Assembly (NCBI GenBank): GCA_029207755.1
Contig: JARCOQ010000005.1
Coordinates: 61,267,414 to 61,331,413, forward strand
DNA from: Chamaea fasciata
Lineage: Eukaryota; Chordata; Aves; Passeriformes; Sylviidae
Length of the DNA: 64,000 nucleotides
Direction: 5' to 3'
Part shown: piece by piece, positions 11,215 to 24,717 of the stretch
Numbering within the stretch: position 1 is the first letter of the stretch
Layout: each line of letters begins with the position of its first letter
Made by a program: the position numbers and the translations under genes
Notes under the pieces: model-generated
The model's database searches: none
Told to the model about the DNA's origin: nothing
Seen by the model: only the letters and a program-made list of their open reading frames with translations

Positions 11215-14200
11215 TGTGATATTTACATGTAAGACTTTAAAAATATTAACAGGCAGGATTTGGTTAGGACTAGTGGGAGTGGACTTGTGGAAGCAAAATT
11301 TAACCTTTCTCTCAAAATCTTATATTACGTTTTAAATTTAAATTGAGAGTTTTACTAATTACCATTTGCTTTGAGCTCCCTAGACGGCAGAGTACAAATG
11401 TGAAGACAGAGAAAATCAGGATTATTGTTCCTTCATATAATGGGCTTCAGATTAAGCAAGCCAGGCATACATTGAATTGCAATGACCTGACCTGGAGCCC
11501 TTATCTACCTCCAACAAAACAGCACAGCTCTGACTAATAAAGGTTTCTCCAACTCAGGCATGGAGTACTTAGTGAGACAACAATAAAGAGGGCTCCAGGA
11601 CATGCCTCCGATATACCAGGACCACTGAGTCACAGGAAGGGATAGCAGAGTGTTAGTTACTTGGGTTTATAGTCCTGTGGTTACATCGACCTGCTCAAGC
11701 GACATACTTCCTTTCCTCAAATGACAAGTGACCTCTTGTCAACTATAGGAAGAAAAACATCTCAAAGTGGGAACCCAAAAGAAAAAAAGAATATTCTTAC
11801 TCAGTGCTTTGGGAATTTGGCTGAAAAAAAGTTCAGTGAACACTCCCAGGACTGAAAGATATCAGATGAAAATCAGCTAGTTCTATCTCTTACAGATAAA
11901 AGGGATTCCTCTTCCTCACCAAGGGGATTTAACAGGTCTTTAGAGATTTGCAGTCAGTAGAAAACTGCTCTATAGAACTGGCAGTTTTCTGGCAAAATAC
12001 TTTATTCCAGTTAATCATTCTGTGCATTCTCTGGATATCTGGTGTGATATCATGTCTGGCTATAGCTCTGGTTTTCTCTTTCTTGTGAAATACTGACACT
12101 GTCTATCACATCCACAGCACCAAGCAGCATCCGTGAGGGATTCATTCAGTTGTTCAGCCCAGGAGCTGGCCCTTGTCTCTTCCCTCTAGAACTTCAGCAG
12201 ATGCATGACTGGTGGTTTTACCACTCTCCTTCCAGGTAATGGGTTATCTGCCCAGGTGGAGGGTCTGAGAAGTTAAGCCTCAGGCAGATACATCAATACA
12301 ATCTGCCTGCACCTATTTTGTTGTGCCTTCAGCTGACTTTGTACTCAGTTTTTCTCCAGTCACCCCTTTGGACTTCCTGTTGACGCCTGAAGTGTCTGCA
12401 TGTCAGGGATGTTTTCCAGCCACAGTGTCATTCTTCTTCCTGCACGTATTTTTAAATTTTCTAGCTCCTTTTGATGGTGGGCACAGTTCAGTGCAGTAAT
12501 GCAATGGCAAGAGGAAGACACAGGCAGATGAAGCATCTTTGTGCTAAAGCTAAAGTAACTAAACCAGCCTGCTGTTCCTTTGCAGCATTTGTTTCAGGTC
12601 TTGGCCTCTCCCAAAGTATTCTCAAGGAAACCATAACAGGGTAAGATGCTGACCTGGCTATTTATGTGACAGTCCCCAAAGTCTTGGTCACTCTGGGTCC
12701 TATATCAGGGCAGGACAGTCACAGCATCCAAGGGATGGTCAGGGATTAATTTTATACTCCTGGTGCAAGGAGAATACATATAATTATGTATTCCCAAAGT
12801 GTACAGTGCTTGGTAATTATACACACTAGACCCAAAAATATCATTTAACACACGTGCTGGTTTTTACGGCAAAAATACTGGTGAATTTACTTTGTGATTA
12901 TATGGTCCTTACCACATGCACTTTCTTCCAGTATTTGATACTTACTATGTCATTAAATGGTCAGCAATTGCTTTGGAGGCAAAGGCTGCTTGGAAGATTT
13001 TTCTCTGCAAAATGGAGCAGTATTTAAAAATCATTAACATTTTTCACCACAGCATTTTTCCTAAGGAAAAACACACAGATCTTGCAATTCAACTTCAGCC
13101 TACATTCTTCTGAAGATGTGCTGTGTTCCTGTTATTCTGAGAACACATAATGATGTTGCTCTCAAACTCTTTAAATCAATGGTTCTCTCTACCCATTTTC
13201 CTCTTTAAGTCCTTCCCTCCTAAGCCAGAAATAAAAAATTGAAAGCTGACTGTAATTTTAAGCCAACAATGTCTCTGTTCCTCCTGAAGCCAATGGATGT
13301 GGCACAGTTCCCACTGACTTCCCGTAGTCCAAGTTCTGTTTTAGGGATTCTTGCCATGTGGATGGAATAATTCCACCAAGGTCAACAGGTTTGCACAGAA
13401 AATGCCTGGGCACAACAGCAGGACAACCCATCCTAGTGGTAGGAGGACTTCTTCCAATTTCTTCTGAAGCAGGCATATCTACAGATGCCTGCACACAGGC
13501 CAGAATGGAGCTTGCAGTCCACAAGCTCTCTTTATGTTTGCTAGCATGGTATGTTATTTAGTTAGATTGCTGGGCTGCAGCACTGGAACACAAATCAGCC
13601 CAACTCAGCCTGATTGCAAATGAAGGAAAATGTAGCCTGAAAGAAACCAAGAGGCAACTCTAGTCAGAATATTCTATATCAAAACTTACAGGGGTCTAAC
13701 TAGAGTAATTTTTATGGCTCCTGATGTAAGGACTAAATTTCTATTTAGCTCTTCTGCTTTTGCTTGAGTTTTCTATTTCTTCCAAGGAGCACTGAAAATA
13801 TTTAAGCGGTGATTCATAACAATATGACACCAGTTAAGTTCTGAGACTGGAATTCACTCGTTTTCAGAGGACCAACAGAATGGCTGTGCATTACTACATT
13901 GTCAAAGTAAAGCTCAAAGGAGACTGTGGTAAAGCACGTACCCCATTCTGGCTGCCTACACAGGGGAGAGTTTCACCCTAGCTTCCAGATCTTTGCCAGC
14001 ATGGCATTCTTCAGGACAAACTGTACCCAAAAGCAATGTGAGCATGGAAGACATGACTCTCTTTAGCTCCTGTGGTCATGGTATCCATCCGGGCAAACAG
14101 GATCTGTTCATTTTTGTTGGCTCCTACCACATCTTGTTTTCAGTCCTGGTGAAAGCAATGAGTGGTTTATGGAAGCCAAGACCAGACAGCTAAGGACAGC

Positions 14201-14360
14201 TTGGGTGGAAAAGGAAGATATGAACACAGCACCTTGGCCATAAAATTACTTGCTGGCTGGGAGGTGCAAAGAAGTTATTATAATAGCTACAATGCTGAAC
14301 CACATGGTACAGTTCAAACGCTAAATGTCAGACTAAAAATGTTTTGGGGACTGGATTCTT

Positions 14361-14384
14361 TAATAATAACAATAATAATAATAA
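14361..14384. repeat. Imperfect (AAT)n microsatellite
   Basis: Seven to eight TAA/AAT units with one C interruption. Confidence 0.9.
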
Positions 14385-17300
14385 AGTATTTCTCCTCTGA
14401 AAGCCACATGCTTTCTTTAGCCACTTTCCTTTTGAGGAAAACCACCCTTTTTCAGATGTTTCTCAGCTGGCAGATTGCTACATTGCCTGCTCTAGAAAAC
14501 GGATGCATCCTGCCTGTGCATGCCTGTGTCAGAAGAGTGAGTTTGAAAATAGCTGTCCCTACAGGAAAGACCTTCTGATCATATGACAGTGCAAAGATAC
14601 TTCAGGGTTTCAAAACAACTATTCCCCTCAGGCATCTTTGTTCAGGTCCAAGTAATATCATAATCATTTTTTCCTCAAACCTCTATTTTAATTGCTTGGG
14701 ACAAGCATTTTTTTTTTTTGGCAATCCAGTCTGGCCACAAAATGACTGCCCTCAAATGCTTGTTACCAGCTGACATAAAACCTAGGCTTTGGGGCACCTG
14801 TATTGTATAACACTACTAAAAATACTATGTGAGCCTTTGGGTTTCAGGCTTTCCCAGGTCATAACATCCTGATTCTCTCTGCTCTCCCACAGAGAACAAA
14901 GTCTACCTCTGTTTAAAACCAGCAAGAAGCTCCAAAAAGCAATTCTGCAACCTCATCTAGCAGCAAAGCCAGTAGATCTGCTCTGAAAATAGAAGCAGCA
15001 AAAGAGAAATGGGTGATGACTCACAGCCTAGCAGTGCTCTTGTTTATAGTGGCATAAAACAAGAGTAAGTCCCTTGACACTGGTGAAGTTAACACCCTTT
15101 CAAGTAGCCACACTTCTTGGGTAATTTTAGATCAATCTACACTCATTCATCATGATTCAGCTTTGATATTGGATTGACTCAACTGGTTTACAATTCAGTG
15201 AGGCTCCAATGCATCTGATCAATCAAGACTAATGAGAGAAGCTGAGCTGATTAGTACAAGTGCAGACAGTGACACTGCTTGGGTGACACAGGCCCTGCAT
15301 CATCCAGTCTGTGACTTCCCCAGAGAGAAGCTCCCCTGCAGTCACTAGACGGGTATGAGTTTAAAACAAGTGGAGAAGAGTGGGAAGAAAGCTTGGCTGG
15401 AATGAACGAGAGTGTTTGTTGGTTTCTTGCATTTCCTTGGCATCACACAACACAATTTCTGCAGACATGACTAGATTCCTTCCTGGAAGAACTTGCTGAG
15501 CACAAGGGTGCGTTGAGGATTTTGCTTGCCTGTTTGTTTTCCTCCAAAAAGCAGGAGGTTTCTCATTAAGATTTTACAGGAAATTCAGTTATATAAAGGT
15601 GTTTCTGTTTTAGTGAAAATATTTACTAGGGGGAAAATATTTCTCATGCAACTGTGTGGTGTACTTTCAGTTCCTGAAAAGAGATAAGAAAGGTGCCTGA
15701 CCTCCTCCTGTGGGAAATCCCAGAAGAGGACAGTATCACATATGCAAAACAACCCAAAAAAAGTTTGGCAACAGACCTAGGGCAATCAGAAGTACAAGAA
15801 AAGCTCTAAACAATGCCCCAGTTACTGAGCTATCTATTGTCATTGTCTATGTAAATGCTGATGGAGATATTCTGCTGATCCAATAGGGTGCTGTTCTGTG
15901 GCCAGACCCCCCACTTAGATTTCTGGACCACCCCACAGCAAGCAAGAGAAGTTATCAGACCTTGTTGATTGTCCACTGAGGAGTGGAAATGAAAACAGCT
16001 AAACATCTGCTATTCTTCACAGCAACATTACAGCTCAGCTAAGCAATCCACCTAGCTCACTTCCACACAAATGAAATGGGGCACCAGCGTTTCCAGTATT
16101 ATAAATGAAGGTTACAATCTGAGATGCTGTTAGAGATCCAATAAATAAAGATAAGTAAATGTGGGCTGGGGGAAAAGATAATAAAAAAGATCCCACATGT
16201 GTGGGGATGTGTGCTGTTGCTCAAACAAAGGGATGGGACTCAACAGGCACAGCTGTTCATAGCCTGTTGCTGCCTCCACCCGCCCATTCATTTTAAACAA
16301 TATCCATATTTAATTGAGCAATTTCAATGATATTTTCTCAAGTGCTTTTGAAAGGTCTGTTCGGTTCATTTTCCTTGGCACCTTTATCCTTCAGCTGCTA
16401 ATTTCCTTATTACTGAGGACCCTATCACTCAGAGGAGGTCTAGATCTTGACTGGTCCTGCATTCAGTAGATTTTAAAGCCGACGTGGCAGGATATTATCC
16501 ACTGTGATATAACGGTATTTTTAAAGAGTAATTATAGTCAACCTTTAAAGATGTGTATGGGAAGTCACTGCCTAGGTTTTATCCCATTTGGAGCAGCAGC
16601 CAGCAGCAACCAAGCGCCATGCAAATGCTGTTCTGTGCCTGCCTCCACACCTCCTTTTGGGCTCATCTCTGTAGTAACTTGCTGACAGCAGAAAGAAAAA
16701 GGACGTGTGGTATCTACACAAGTGTGTGCAGAGGACGCAGGAGCTGGGACAGAGCACCAGCCTGTAACGCCTGAGGGCCCTTGGCACAGATTGCTTGTGC
16801 TGGATGAAGGGGGCTCATCTTGAGTCTGGGCTACATCCCATGGATCTTCTCTGACATCCTGGAGGAGCCACAGCAGCAGAAGGGGAATCAAACCCTCATG
16901 TATCTTCATAACTTCTGAATGCTGAGTCTTATTGCTAGCCCACTTTAAAGTCAGATATACAGGGAGTATGAAAGGCAAAGGAAGCCAACAACACCTTGGA
17001 AATTAAGCTGCTTTTACAATTTAGGGTTGCTTTCATTTTTGCTAAAGCGCTGTCAAGTCTGGTCTGTGATGCCAACTCCAAGCATCCGGGCACATTAAGT
17101 TCTGGGGTGGGCACTGCTCCCCAGCCAGCTCTTGGGAAGGAGGAAGGTAATGGGGGACTGCTGAGACATTCCCAGAAATGCGAAAAGCTGCTACCCGAGG
17201 CACATGGTGCAGACACCCCAATGTCACTGTAAGTACTCAGCCTAGGTCATTCAAGCTCAATCCCTGGCAGGTTACCGGCATTTGGGACTATCTGAGCCCA

Positions 17301-17840
17301 GACAACAGGGGCTGGCAGACATTCCTGCCCCAAGGGCCCTGGCCCTGGTCTGGGGAGGTTACAGAACACCAGCAAATAGGATGAATGAAGGGTAAGATTA
17401 GTGTCGATAAGTGCAAGAGATTGTCCAGTGCTCCTTAGAGGGGCATTGTCTTTGTTAAGACCAATTAAATTTTGCTCCACAGAGTGTACAGTTTCAGGAC
17501 CTGTTCTGGGATGACTGAATAAACTCAAACAATGGAAAGGAATCACATAGCAGTCACAGACAAAGTCACCATCAAAGTAACAGACGCTTTTTATGTCTTT
17601 AGTCTCCTTTATGGCTCTTTCCATCAATTTCAAAGCAGTTATCACGTCTTTGAAATTCAGTAGTGCTGAAGGGCATGGTCGGGCTGTGGCCAAGTAATAG
17701 GATAGAATTTTAAGGGGAATGAAGACATGAAGCACCAGGACAGAACTGTTTAATCTGCTTTGCTTAATGCATTTCTGCAGGCAATAGAAGTGGCTAATGC
17801 AGATCAGAAGTAGGGGAAACATTTTAAAACCGTAAATTAA

Positions 17841-17862
17841 ATATTTATTTTAAAATAAATAT
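17841..17862. repeat. 22-bp perfect AT palindrome
   Basis: The sequence atatttattt taaaataaat at is identical to its reverse complement. It is pure A/T, so chance is a plausible explanation. Confidence 0.9.
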
Positions 17863-20639
17863 ACTTGTGTGCCATAAAGCATATAATTAAGAATTGTTTG
17901 CTGAAATGTATGGTTAGCAAAGTTTAGATGTAATTGCTATGGCAGTGTTACGTTCTACTTGCAACACCAATTACAATCCACTTTGTTTCCCAGGGAAAAC
18001 TTGGGAAATAATTTATTGCTATCTAGATGAACACAGGACAAGAAATTGTTTACACAAGCTGGACGTTTCTAATTACTCAGAACAAAACTGCAGTGCCACT
18101 GACATTTGTTTAATTTTGAAATGCCACCTACTAGGAAAGCATAGGAAAAATTACCTGATAGATTTTGTGCATATCTGCAAGGGAAGACCCCTTCTCTTTT
18201 TAATGGTCTAAAAAGCCCCAAACCCACTCATAATCCCAAAATGGGATTGTACATTTAATCTAATTATGCACTAGACTCTGGAAAATCCTGAGAGTTTCCT
18301 GTTATGCTGTTTGGCTTTATCCTTCATCTCAGCTGAAACCTCTGAGCTCACTTTGAGTCTCTGTGACACGATGGATCTGATTCAGCAAAACACTTAAGTA
18401 TACTCTCAGCCCAAGCACTTTGAGGACTTGAATCTTTGCTTGGCAGCACTTTTAAGCACTTACAGAATTTAAAGCATATACTCAAGTCCCTTCAACTTCA
18501 TTGAAGCATAAGATCTACTTAAGTATTTTGTTTAATGAAAGTATAAGTGATTAAAATATCACCAAAGCAAATGTATTTTTCTTTGGTTTGCATTGCTCAC
18601 TTCTTTTTTGAGTAGCCCAGCTTTGTCAGACCTATTTGTTTGTACTCACTTTAAATGCAGAGCTGTGTGTGGGAACTCTACAATTAATTTCTCCAATCTG
18701 TTTGTTTGATTTTCCCTGCAGATGTAGGGTTCCCAGCTTCTTTTGGGAAGTGCTGTGCTGCAAAGTATTCAGCACTGTGCTGAAGCCAGAGCAGAGCTAC
18801 AAGTCATGTTCACTGCATGTGACAGAAACAGATGAGCAAGCTAAACTCTGTTTCAGCCCTCTTAGGCAAGATTTGTGCATCTTTGGCTCCAATCTTGCAG
18901 GCCACATATGAGGAAATAATCTTCATCCACTCAAATACATCCTTGAAGTTGGTGGAAGCAGATGGTACAGAGAAAGCTTGCAAGGACTGATCCTTATTGA
19001 AGCCAAGAGAAGAGAAAACAGTGCAAACCCCATCTGAAGATCATGTGCATCTGCCACTGGAGTTGGTGGCAATTTAGCACCAATTTCAGCTTCAGCAGGC
19101 AGAGTGCCAAGGGCAGGGCTGGACCCTTTGCTGTCTGTGGCATCCGCAAAAACAAGCAGAAAGATTGCTTTTCCCACACAATCGTGGCATGATATAAATG
19201 AGCTCACGTGAGACTGTCTATAAACTCTCTTCTCTGCAGGCTCTTTTATGAGGCTGGGTAATTATATAGGAATTGCCTCTCAGTCTGATTTTTCAATGGC
19301 TCCTGAAAAATACAAGGAAGGCATTTGATTCCATCAGAAAGCAAGTTTTGTACCGCAGAACTGTTGTGTTACATCCATGAGAAGAGCCCAGGCGGCACAG
19401 CCTATGTGTCAAATTATCTTCCACTAGTCCTTCCCTTTAGCAGAGGAGTCCATCCTAATTTTTCCCTGATAAAAAGATACAGATTAATTCCTAAAGCTAC
19501 AGAATGGCATGTCAGCTGCTGGGAAATTCTGCATCTGTGATGAAGCAGGAGGAATTTTGGCACTGGATTGTGCCCCACAGGAGAGCAATTCTGCTTGGCA
19601 GCTTGGCCAGGGAGAGTTTTAAAGTGGGATCTTTTCTCAGGACATTTTTAAGAGAAAAACCATCTTAGAGGAGGTAAATGCAAGTGGTAAAACTGTATCA
19701 GGTTCAATAAACTATGTTGACAGAGACATTGATCTCACCACTAAAATGAAAAGAAGATTAAACTAGCTTTGGTAATGCTAATGCACTGAGGAATCAATTA
19801 GTACAAAGGGACTGCAGAAACCCCTAAAAACTCTCATTATACAGAATTCTAGTCAGAAGGTTCTTTTCTAAAAGACCAAAACACCCAGGAAACCAGCAAC
19901 TTTTAAAAAGAGAGAGGTACACAGACAGAGGTCAGCCAAAGAAAGAAATACTACTTTTTCTCTTAGCTTTGAAGGGTTTCACCCTTGAACAGAGCTGGTC
20001 AGCAATACCAAACATCTGTAAGAGGAAGGACAGGCCCCAAGGACACACAATTTTATAACCATCATCTTAAATAGGATATCTTAAATCTGATTTAATCTCA
20101 GGCATCTTGAGTAAAATTACTCAAAATTACTCTGAAACACCCATGTGAAATGTTTTTTTTTGGCCTATGCTCCTTTCATAGGAGAGAGAATGATTCAGCT
20201 CACCTGTTTTTCATGTTCAGACTCAGGTGATGGTTGAGGGACTCACATCACAGAAAGAACTTAAGCCCTGGGAGTCAGGACATGGATGTTTCCTTGTCTT
20301 ACATTCTTCACAATGAATGGTAATAACTCTTGGTACTACTCTTCCTTTGATTTTTTTCAATTCGATTTAGAAGATGCTTTTTTCCTGCCTGAGACTAGAT
20401 AATCATCATTTTTTAATATTTAATTTTCAGCCAGTGGTAGGGCAGGAGGTGGAAGTCCTTGAACAGCCTTACCACAGAGTGGATAAGCTGTCCTTTCCCT
20501 GCTCCCTTCTCAGAGAGCGGGAGAGTGGCAGGGCCTGAAGCCTGGCTTCCCCTCCTTCCGTCCACCCTGCCACTGACCACCCTCCCCGGGCCACCAATCA
20601 CATAAAAAACCCTAAATTTCAGAACTGCATAACACCTGC

Positions 20640-21230
20640 AAGCCTCCAGCAGGAGCTGCCAGTGCTGCTCACGCTGGCAGGTCAAACATGGGGCCTGCAG
20701 CAGTGCTCAGCTCCAGCCACGTGTGGCCAAGCCTGGGTCTGGTGGGATCGGCACTGTGGTGTGCCAGGTAAAACCCCGAGCACCCCTCCTGCGTTCACAG
20801 GGAGAACTAACAGACGACACCGGGTGCCAAGGCAAGCCCTGGAAACGCCTGCGGAGCAGCGGCACAGCCCTGCCTGGCGACGGGACACCCCGACAATGGC
20901 TCAGGCCAGCCCGGCCCGATCCTCCTGGGCCGGCCTCAGCGAGGCCCCTCAGAGGCGCCATGAAAGCCTTGGTCTCACCTCGTCCTTCCCCCCACCTGCT
21001 GCCAGGTAAGGCCCCCAGGGCTGAGCTTCTGCCCCGCAGGCACTTCCACGGCGGCCGGCCACGGGCTCTCCGGGGCAAGCCGAGACACCCCGGGCTATGC
21101 AGGACCCTCCCCGCTGGCACGGGTGCCCCCGGCAGGCCGCCGTGGGGTCCCTCATGGCGTGCGGAGCGGCTCTGAGCAGCCGTCGGCGCCGAGGCAGAGC
21201 ACCTTATTTAACCCTGCTGAGGGAAACGTC
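20640..21230. promoter_or_regulatory. CpG-island-like GC-rich segment in the gene desert
   Basis: The sequence changes sharply from AT-leaning to GC-rich. By my count the densest part, about 20870-21205, has roughly 29 CpGs in some 335 bases. Several GC-box-like stretches (gggccggcc, ggcggccggcc) and a TTATTTAA at about 21206 are present. A textbook donor CAG/GTAAGG on the plus strand lies at 21003-21010. In vertebrates such islands usually mark promoters, and no known gene start is expected here. Competing open frames on both strands are explained by few stop codons in GC-rich sequence. Confidence 0.45.
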
Positions 21231-21354
21231 GGCTCTTTCCCCTCTCAGCATTTGTTTTCAGCGCCTAATCCAGGAAGCACACGTCCTTTCTATTTACTTA
21301 GAAAAGAATGAATAACAACCATGTTTCTACCCAGCTCCTTCCCCCTCTCCCTGC

Positions 21355-21600
21355 TCCCCTCCCCGCCTTGCTATTAAAATGGCAACAACCTCTGTGCTGC
21401 AGACATCGCGGGGCTGCTGGAGCGCTTAAGCAGAGCCCTGCGAGCTGCAGCCATTTACTACGTGCGATTGTTTCTGCGAGACTTAATAATTCTACCATTG
21501 TTATTACAACACTGTGCACTAATACAAATGAGCTTGTAAATACGGGTCCAACTAAAATAAAACCATTATAATCACAGCCCAGGCTGTAAATCACAGACTA
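21355..21600. promoter_or_regulatory. Candidate conserved noncoding element beside the CpG-rich segment
   Basis: This unique, non-repetitive stretch is dense in developmental factor-like motifs: ctattaaaatggcaac, taataattctaccattgtt (a SOX-like CATTGTT beside a homeodomain-like core), gcactaatacaaatgagc and cattataatcacagccc, with a RUNX-like TGTGGTTT just beyond at about 21614. This texture is typical of conserved enhancers, but conservation cannot be seen from one sequence. Confidence 0.25.
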
Positions 21601-23674
21601 GTGTGTTCTGCTGTGGTTTGACCCAGAGCCAGGCAATAGTCAAATAATCAAACTGCAGATGTTGGGATAGCAAATCTGCTTAAATTTAAACAGTGGCAAA
21701 GATCCAAACAGCGGGGGGGAGAAAAGAGTCCTTTGCACAATGTTGCTTGGGTCCCCCACCTCCCTTCTTGTTAACTGGGTCTATAAAGTAACCAGACATG
21801 TTACCAGATAATAGCGCTGCTCCTCGGCAGCCTGCGCAGCCAGCGCCGGCTCAGAGGAGCGATATCCTGCAAAGCATCTGCAGAGCGACTGGTAATTAGC
21901 ACTATCTGCCAGGCTTGCAGGGACATCCCTCCCGACAGTCCCAAGGCCACTGCCAGTGGTGAGATCAAGCCCTCCAATCCTTCCCTGGGGAGAATCCAAG
22001 GGGTACCCAATAATGTTCTGTGCCATTAACTGCATTAGAGTTACCCCAGAAACCAACAATGCACAGTCACAGATTGACTCCCTCTAATTTCATGAGCTTC
22101 TCAGTATGAGTAAATCTTCTGCCTTCTCTTTCTCCCTCTCAAATGTCCCTATTTCCCCACGATAAAGCCTACACAGCTGCAATCTGGACTCTTGCTCAGG
22201 AGACTTCATGGTGGGCACTTAACCACCCCGAGCTGGGACGAGAGCTCATGTCCCCTACCTCAAAGCATCCTTGGCCACGGCACACACGGAGACCTGCCTA
22301 GAAGTGGCACGCTGAGGGTCATTTCACTGAGCTAAGCAGGATGCAGGGGGCAGCAGGGACACTGTGCTGCAAATATGGGGCAGCTGGGAAGAGGATCCAC
22401 ATGAAGCTGTCATGCTCTGCCAGCTGTTTCTATGGCTGTGGGAGGTGCAGTGTGGTTGCTTTTCCTCCAAGCCAGAAAGCAGGATATGTGTCGGTAGTGC
22501 TCACAAGGCAGCGTGTTTTTTGTCTGGAGAATACAAGAGCCTTGGGAGTTGCCCATGACATTTGAAATTGTGCTATAAGCTTCTTTAAGAAAAGTCCATG
22601 GTCATTTGTTTCTCTGACAGCCCAAGGCAAACGAGTTGGATGGGTCCTGTTGCTCACCTCGTTGTCACATGTGGTCGCAGGAGGACTGTTAAATGTGAGA
22701 ACCTACTTGATGTAACTTTAACTTACTAGGAAAGAATTTTTTATGCTTTTTTTTAAAATGTAATATTTTAGCCACTGCCAGGCAACAAGTCATAAGAACA
22801 ATCAATCACACAAACAGATACCATGTAAATACATATTTTAAGCAAGTAGCTCAAGAAACCATTGAGGGGATAAAGTCATGATCTCTCCAGGGGAAAATTA
22901 GCAAAATGAGCTCGCCAGTCTTGGATGAAGCCTGGATAGGATACAAACCAGCATCCTTGTGAATCTGCTTCTTCTCTGTGGCACTGACACAGCAGCTGTG
23001 AATATTAATATTATTTCCCTAAAACCTTGTGACTAAATTCCACTAGCAGAACAATTTGCCCTTCCTGCTCAGGAAATATGTGCTGTTAAAATGACTTGAA
23101 GGCAACATGAACCAAGCTGGAGGAACCCCAGAAGGAGATTTTGGTTATAAAAAGCTCATTCACTTATTTGGAACATTTTCTTTAGAAACTGAGAAACCAA
23201 CTTGGATGAAAGTTCTCCTTTCTCCTTTTTCCTCTATTATTGGTTCTTTTTAAGGGACAGTCTATCTCCTGGAGGTGGCAAACCTTTTTTGGCCTCAGTC
23301 TTCTCCTGGAGGGAATACAATGTTAGAAGCAGAAAAATGTGCCACTGCAAGTACGTGTGGCGAAATTACCACCTTGGCATGCACTCCTTGAAAAGTCGTT
23401 CTGATGCATCCAAATTTTCACAGGTTTTCCTGCTCCATTTGTCAAGGGCACCATTTTTAAAAAGTGCTGGTTTTTTGGCCTTTGATTTACAGTAAGCCCA
23501 TTGCTCAGAGGAAGCCTGCAGAAAAAGACCGGTTTCCTTTGATGCATTCCTAAGTGTCTTGGTGAGAGGAATTGTTCCGGTGTGTGAATCAACCCTGCTT
23601 CCTCTGCCTGTCAGAAAAACAGTGCAACCTTGCAGTGCTGATATATGCCACACTGCATGAGATGTGGTTGATCT

Positions 23675-23694
23675 CTGCTGCTGCTGCTGCTGCT
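23675..23694. repeat. (CTG)6 microsatellite
   Basis: Six uninterrupted CTG units, then CT. On the minus strand it is a CAG run inside an open frame with no other sign of coding. Confidence 0.9.
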
Positions 23695-24195
23695 CCACAG
23701 AGATCTGTTTCACAATGTGAGCAGTAACGAGATGAAAATCAATGCTGGAGGTTGTCGTGAACATTAAGCATTAAATAAACTCCAACATTGTACCATAATT
23801 CCTCATGAATGATTAGATCATCCTGCTGGGAGTGCTACCATTATACATAAGGGAAATGTCACTGGGTGCCTCATAAATTTAGTAAACAAGTACTAAACAT
23901 ATTAGGTCTGATTCACTGCTGCCTAGCTTCAGCTTATCCTAGTATGAAGCAGAGGAGTTACATCGGCATAGGTGTGCAGTGAAACATTGGTTCCCTTCTC
24001 ATTTTAAGGGATCAGCTGTTTCCACTGACTTTCCCAAGACTGATGCTAAGTAGATTCACAGTTGCTCCACTCCAGCTATGTTAAGTCTCAGTTGTGGTAG
24101 ATCATGCAGGGGAGCCAGTCCTGGGGAAAAATATAGGCTGGTATTTCTGGCATAGAAATGCAACTTCCCTAATAGTGAAGGGAGGTCTAGATTGC

Positions 24196-24211
24196 AAAAA
24201 AAAAAAAAAAA
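24196..24211. repeat. A16 homopolymer
   Basis: Sixteen A's with no recognisable retrotransposed sequence upstream. Confidence 0.9.
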
Positions 24212-24717
24212 TGAGCTCTGGAGCTGAGTTGACAAAATCAAATTAGCTGATTTAGGAGAAAAAAACAGACTCAAGGCAGGCTGGCTTTTGACACAGGATA
24301 GCTGCTCAAGTACAAGTCCACCACAGGACGTATGTTGAACAGGAGCTACATACATGATCCAAAATCCAGATTGTCTCCAATTCCCTGGCACTTCAATAAG
24401 AGCACTTCTGTCAGTTGCACTGAAATTTTCCTGGGGACAGGGAAGGTTGGCACGACACTATTTCGGGTGTATTCCACTGCTCCCATTCCAAATATGGTGA
24501 CTTTCCCTTGATGTTTCAATTTTTCCGTAAAAAGAGTAATTTCCCTCAAAGAGAATTCCCCTCCATCTACTGTTTGTCAGGGAGTAAATAAAAGTCTCAT
24601 GCCTCAAAAACACTGTTGGGAAAATCTTTAAAATTATATGCTATTGACAACAGCAGCAATAATGGAGAGAATGTGGCCTATGAAGCTCCTGGTCCCTGAC
24701 TTTCTCACTGAAGGATT

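Larger units (their letters stand above)
4533..20639. other. Intergenic desert downstream of NUAK1
   Basis: About 16 kb with no supported gene. It holds low-complexity tracts (5043, 9865, 14361), the ATAATTAG cluster (11153), an AT palindrome (17841) and a candidate conserved element (6210-6720). Open frames of 152 codons (7648-8106, minus), 213 codons (9813-10454, minus) and 191 codons (17247-17822, minus) show no domain I recognise. The second is held open by the G-tract. Confidence 0.65.
21601..24717. other. Intergenic, no gene recognised
   Basis: Unique sequence with a CTG6 repeat and an A16 run. No coding exon, RNA gene or transposon was recognised. Confidence 0.65.

Noticed and set aside
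14162..14578. 138-codon open frame on the plus strand
   Set aside because: It reads through an AAT microsatellite (a run of isoleucines) and has no domain.
20662..21175. Open frames of 115-150 codons on both strands in the GC-rich segment
   Set aside because: GC-rich DNA has few stop codons, so frames on both strands stay open. The proteins are proline-, arginine- and glycine-rich with no domain.
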